A stretch of 64,000 nucleotides of DNA from Toxorhynchites rutilus septentrionalis (lineage: Eukaryota; Arthropoda; Insecta; Diptera; Culicidae): NCBI RefSeq assembly GCF_029784135.1, contig NC_073746.1:166648825-166712824 (forward strand), in the 5' to 3' direction. Position 1 is the first letter of the stretch. Each line of letters starts with the position of its first letter. The position numbers were made by a program, and so were the translations under genes. Positions 59,326 through 64,000 of this stretch are shown in pieces. Under the pieces are notes generated by a model, which was not told the DNA's origin, made no database searches, and worked only from the letters and a program-made list of their open reading frames with translations.

Positions 59326-59949
59326 TATTTGACCAAAGTTTGAACAATCTCTACATGCTGAAATAATGAAGAAATTTCTCTTTTCGTTGAAATTTCTGCC
59401 CGATATCGAAATTAACGTATTTGAAAGTCCGTTTAGAGTCATTTATATCCTTTGTTCTCTTTAAAGTTTTCCATTACATCATGTGACACGGTATTTCTTG
59501 TCTTGACGATCATAGTGCGCTGACTTGCAACATGCTTTGATGGTCAAAACACAATGAGATACATATAGAGGTGGAGCAGTAGGCGAAGTGTATCTGTATT
59601 GGCAAGCCAAATATCGTGTCGTAATTATTTGCATTCAATATGGAATGTATATGGAAGAAACAAAACAATGTTCAAAGTAACTACGGTTGCATGATAATTC
59701 GAGCCAAAATTCTCATGAAATCATTAAACTGGTTGTTTTTTAACAAATGACAATTATATCGTGGCTTATTTCGATTATTCATGTGGTCAAAAGGTCCAGA
59801 GAGATATTCACTTCACGCTATTACATTAGCCTCATATTCAGCGGGAGCTCTACAAAAATGTACGTTTTTAATTGATAAATTACTTCCTGAAAATAGCATT
59901 TTTACATGGATGCAGTTAGCAATTACAACAACTGACGTCACTATTTGAG
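59326..59949. other. Unassigned stretch
   Basis: No feature seen. Confidence 0.4.
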
Positions 59950-60515
59950 AAATAGTTATGGCAGCGCATGCTATGTCGCTCGAAACTCGACCATCTTCAT
60001 TACCTTTTTTCCAGTACATTGAGTGAAGATTTTGTTTTGTTTTGTTGCACGTCGTTTGGTGGTAATGTTGCAATGGTCGTCATAGTAGCCCAAATATATG
60101 CAGTGACTGTGACAAATTGCAGCTCTGCTTTTGACATCCAACAGCTGGGACCTAGTTATATCTGAGTCACTCAATTTTTGCCCCATAAGTTCGACTTGAT
60201 TCGCCTGAATTCATTATCCAAACCTTTTCTATTACCTACTTCAACGAATTGAGGAAATTGGCGCATCAAATCATTAAGGTTTGGTAGCTTGACGAAATTT
60301 TGAAGGTTTATCAAGACCATAGTGTTTCATGAGTTTGATATAGAAGTCACGAGAAATCGATTTGAAGGTCAACTTTCTAGCTGCATCCAATCCTTTTTCA
60401 ACTTGTTCTGCATCGATACCAATGCAAAAAGGCTTTTTCGGAGAGTCTTCAAAATCTTTCACATCAAGGTCAGTATCATTGTAACCTATGTAACTGAGCC
60501 TGCAAAAATAAAAGG
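59950..60515 (-). pseudogene. Possible hAT-type transposase relic
   Basis: A minus-strand frame YIGYNDTDLDVKDFEDSPKK then PFCIGIDAEQVEKGLDAARK ... DFYIKLMKHYGLDKPSKF ends at 60274. One base over, the reading continues LPNLNDLMRQFPQFVEVGN, RKGLDNEFRRIKSNLWGKN. The order (helical linker, LP.L...FP, LD.EFR/W) resembles the part of hAT transposases before their dimerisation tail. Further down, ATLPP, QQNKTKSSLNVL and ERHSMRCHNYF could be decayed LPHS...NKTK.R tail motifs. A CCTTTTATTTTTGCAG sequence at 60500-60515 looks like a splice acceptor, so a host exon is the alternative. Identification is tentative. Confidence 0.3.
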
Positions 60516-62136
60516 ATTAATAAATAAAGGTCAGCATCAGCGAATCGTTGCACGTGGCTCTCCAAACATAAGTTACCCAACATGATCAACAATAACATTC
60601 TTGTCTTATTATAATGTTCGCAAAATCGAGAACTTTCTGATTGAAATAGTATAGACCCAAAACAATGAAAATACAATATCACAATCATTCGAATTCTCGA
60701 GCGCAAATGAACTAATGTCTTCTAGAGACTATATGTATTCAGACTGTTTTAAAATTTGAAGCAAAAGTCGCTTTGCTGTTGAATTGATTCTATATTTTTA
60801 TGGATTTTCGGCTTGGAAAAGTTTGAAAAAAGCAAATGAATGACCCAGAGACAAAAGTTTCCGTTGATTATTAATAACAAAAGTAAACAAGTGACAATGA
60901 TAAGAAAAAGCAAGCGAACGGCACTAAAACAAACCCCTACTTCTTTTAACGATATTTTCAGCCAACAGTTAGAATTTCATGGAAATAATATCCTTCAAAA
61001 ACCCACGTACGCTATCATACTGAAATGTCTTCACATATTTCATAATGTCTTTAAAATGCCTTCGCAAAATCAAATGTCTTCACAGTAAGTCAAATGTCTT
61101 CAAAATGAAGACAAGTCTTCAAACCTGGCATCCCTGATGTGAAGTTAGCGGATAAAAGTTTTTGTTGCGTGCAAGTTTCTATTCAACGTCTTGCTGGATT
61201 TAATGAATAATGAATTATTTCATTTGAATTTTTTTATTTCTCAACAAGTAACAACCTTAAAAATTATGCACATTAGATAGAGAATTGAATCATTCATCTT
61301 TCCACATAATTAATTTTTTTCTTGATCGTGGCAGAGAAAAGTTATAGACTGAAACGTGAGCATGGGTCAATATAAGAAAATATACAGAATTTTGAAAATC
61401 AGAAAAAAGTTGTTCGAATAGAGTTATCGAAGTTATTCGATACAGAAATATTTTACCTATCTTCCAGCCACAATTTTATTAATCTGAAAAAGGTCTGAGA
61501 AAAGTTATAGGCCAAGTTGTATGGGAGAAATTAACGTATCTTTCAATTTTTAGCACGCCAATAGCTTCGAAATAAAAAATTGAAAAAAATACTGAAAGTG
61601 CATCTTACTATGATATATCGAGAAATATAATAAAAAAAATCCTAAAAAATTAAAGTACTAAAAAATCTTTAAATATTGGATTTTTTTTTTTGAGGATTTA
61701 GAGATTCAGTACTACTATAATTCGTATTTAAATGTGTTCCTACGCCTTGTATAGATATGTGTGACTTTTTTCAGATAATAATACAATAGTTCTCCTATAT
61801 AGTTCACTATAAGAGCTATAGTGAAAAAATGAGTTTTTTTTCTCATTCTCAATAGGCTTGGAAATCAAAATTTGAGAAAATACTCAAAGTGTATCTATTA
61901 TGGTGTACCGCGACAAATTATAACAATATTGTATCCCTCGCGTAAACAAACCCTGAGTGTATAGAATTTATTAGAGTTTTCAAAATTGTTTTCGATGATT
62001 ATTTAGTGAACTATTTATTATCAAATACGAATTCGAAATATTTCGTTCATACAATAAGATCTCAGTACTGAATAGACCTACAACAACGTAATAGAAATCA
62101 AATGAAAGATAGTTGATTACGTTAATTGTATTTGCT
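60516..62136. other. Unassigned AT-rich stretch
   Basis: No gene. 61020-61125 repeats the word AAATGTCTTC about four times, ending in GAAGACAAGTCTTC. Confidence 0.4.
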
Positions 62137-62215
62137 ATCTTTCAATAAACAGAAAGAAATCGGTTTCTCATTTCTTCTCGATATTTTTGTCCACTACATC
62201 TACATACATAAAACA
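62137..62215 (-). repeat. Repeat family X, fragment
   Basis: The reverse complement reads GTAGTGGACAAAAATATCGA and AAACCGATTTCTTTCTGTTT as in the other X copies. Confidence 0.6.
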
Positions 62216-63833
62216 TACATAAAAACTTCGACTTCGCACTCTGTTTCTTCAATTTATTTTCGAGTGTGAAAAAGTTCTATTTCCATTTTCGTTAAATTTA
62301 TGAATTTGCCTCCTTCAACTTATATACATTTTGGCCCATACCTTTTCTCAGATTCTTTTCCGGCCAAGGAGAATTTGGCTGAAGATGGATATAAGTATCC
62401 TCTGTCCAATGAGTATTATCTCAAAAATGTGTTTTGGGTCCTTTCAAATAACATTTTTAAATTTTCTTTAAATTAATTAATTTCCCCCATACAAGTTGTA
62501 TAGGTTTTGGGCACTTCCCCTATCAAATTTTACGCACAAATGGTGGACATTGTGGAGTCTATTGAAATTATCGGAAACTGACTATGAGGATGCTTAATTT
62601 GTATTCTTTCTCCAATGATAACTGAATGACAAATAACGAAATTGAATACATAATAACTTTCGAAAATCATTCCGCCAAAGATGAACACTAAACTGGATTC
62701 AAAAAGCACAAATGCTTCTGCATAAACGATGCAACCGATTCAGCAGCCAAGTTTCATCTCATCGCATAACTCGTTCTCTGTGCGTAGAGAATTTCCATAT
62801 TAAAAAGAATAAATCGTATACACAGAAAAAAACGAACTTGCGAACAGAAAAACGGGTTGAGAACGCAACTGCACGAATACTCCAAAGTATACACTGCATG
62901 GTGCAGAGTATAAAACGGGTCTTCTCGGAATTCTCGAAACCAACACTGCAGTTTTTATTGACATCCGCCTAACCAACCGAACACACGCAGCCTGGCGGAT
63001 GTTCTTTGGTGGTATTTTTATGCTGATTTCGCGCCATCATAATGCACCATCACATCCGCCGCTAGCGCTGCGTCTGGCGAGAACATCTATACAATGGAGC
63101 AGCTGGGAAAAAAGATTTTCTGTACCAATGTATGGCGTCGAGAATAAATGTGATTTCCAAGAAAAAATTGCTCCGAGGGCAATAATCTCCATGACACAGA
63201 ATGTGACCTGCTTGTAGAAATGGGTCAAATTGAAGACCAAATTAAATTATTGATTTTACAGTTGGACACCATTTTTTTTTTCCAATTCTGATAAACAATG
63301 GTGATCTTGTTCATCTTGTTATTTTTCAAAACGGGTTTCCAATAGCTCAAACCATCAGAATTTGTCAACCTGTGTTTAACGTTAACGAAAACCAACGATG
63401 AAAAATTGTCCACCACTACAAAGGATCAGGCCAAAGACAGCTTACAAGCCGATGCAACACACCGTTTCGTTCGTACTTTCTCCCCTAGGAGACCCATAAA
63501 TGATAATGAGTTCGTGGCAGGGAATCCGAACCAGTCGCGAGAAAGCCTTTGTGGCAGCGTTCAAAAATGGGCGGTGAAGGTGCGGTTTTATGGTCATTAA
63601 ATTTTCATGTACACACACCCGCTAAGGTGGCTTGCGGAGGGCTGATCCTGGTGGGAAGCAGGGAACGTAAACATCGTGGGTTAATTCTTTTCGCACCTTG
63701 CCCTGCAGCATCCCTCCCAATCGTTTGCGGTTCGTGCGCCTTCGCGTGGAGATTTTACACCTCCTGTCGCTGGGGAGTCGTTAATTAACACTCCGGCTGG
63801 CAGTTGGTCGTGAAAGAACTTGTGGAACTCATC
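62216..63833. other. Unassigned stretch
   Basis: No element recognised, unlike most of the window; less repeat-like from about 62900 on. Promoter and exon candidates are listed separately. Confidence 0.35.
62902..62955 (+). promoter_or_regulatory. TATA-box promoter candidate
   Basis: GAGTATAAAACGGG (TATAAAA at about 62909) is followed about 40 bp later by GCAGTTTT, initiator-like. No gene can be tied to it. Confidence 0.2.
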
Positions 63834-63941
63834 ATGGCTCGGGATGATCCAGTGGGCCCAGATTTTGACCTTTTGTACTGTAAAGTACACGCCGGAGGAA
63901 GAAGTTCAAAGACTGACGGTTCTGTGGAGAGTCGTGGTGAA
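63834..63941 (+). CDS. Weak first-exon candidate
   Basis: ATGG at 63834 opens MARDDPVGPDFDLLYCKVHA and continues GGRSSKTDGSVESRGE up to a consensus donor GTAAGT (from 63942). If real, it is a 36-residue first coding exon continuing beyond the window. No domain is visible; hydrophilic and Gly/Ser-rich at the end. It could equally be UTR or chance. Confidence 0.2.
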
Positions 63942-64000
63942 TGTAAGTTACTCGACCATATAAGTGCCAGAGGGAAAAACGTAAAGCACGTTGCTCAGAT

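Overview
This looks like about 64 kb of non-coding, repeat-dominated chromosome from a mosquito, most likely an Aedes-type culicine. The reasons are three DD37E (ITmD37E-type) elements, an R1-clade LINE, a Ty1/copia element with a Drosophila-copia-like primer site, BEL/Pao remains, tRNA-derived SINEs including a Feilai-like fragment, and many TA-flanked MITEs in AT-rich DNA. I found no intact host protein gene, no RNA gene, no CRISPR array and no virus-derived gene. Almost every recognisable coding segment is a broken transposon gene, so the window reads as an intergenic or large intronic stretch.

Layout. 0.2-2.4 kb: two decayed histone H2A pseudogenes (minus) and a 215-bp tandem duplication. 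2.7-5.9 kb: a dispersed composite repeat with a ~95-bp satellite-like array. 8.3-10.2 kb: a spliced THAP-domain gene relic between two opposed SINEs. 10.4-11.7 kb: DD37E copy 1. 14.2-18.9 kb: three mariner remnants, one nearly intact, inserted at the end of a Helentron-like element. 20-22.1 kb: a tRNA-derived SINE and three TIR elements, one nested. 22.3-27.9 kb: an R1-clade LINE with perfect 15-bp target-site duplications but an internal deletion. 32.2-37.3 kb: a four-level nest (repeat X > foldback MITE > copia element and SINE fragment). 37.5-38.4 kb: a cryptic BEL/Pao relic. 40.1-42.1 kb: a large inverted-repeat element (family Y) with a (TA)n tract. 43.5-44.8 kb: another long inverted repeat. 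45.1-49.3 kb: a second Y element split by a 3.7-kb insertion with 19-bp direct repeats, carrying DD37E copy 2. 51.0-52.3 kb: DD37E copy 3. 54.4-56.4 kb: the composite repeat again as an opposed pair. 58.0-59.3 kb: a DD41D mariner-like element. 60 kb: a possible hAT relic. 62.9-64 kb: weak promoter and exon candidates.

Nothing here works as a pathway; the genes are related by insertion history. The most interesting signals are: (i) a phased A-AAA-AAC slippery heptamer in all three DD37E transposase genes, beyond which a transposase-like C-terminus is open only in the -1 frame; (ii) the datable nesting of elements; (iii) a THAP gene relic with splice sites still visible; (iv) long inverted repeats that could fold into dsRNA if transcribed. 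All calls come from reading the sequence by eye, without database searches.
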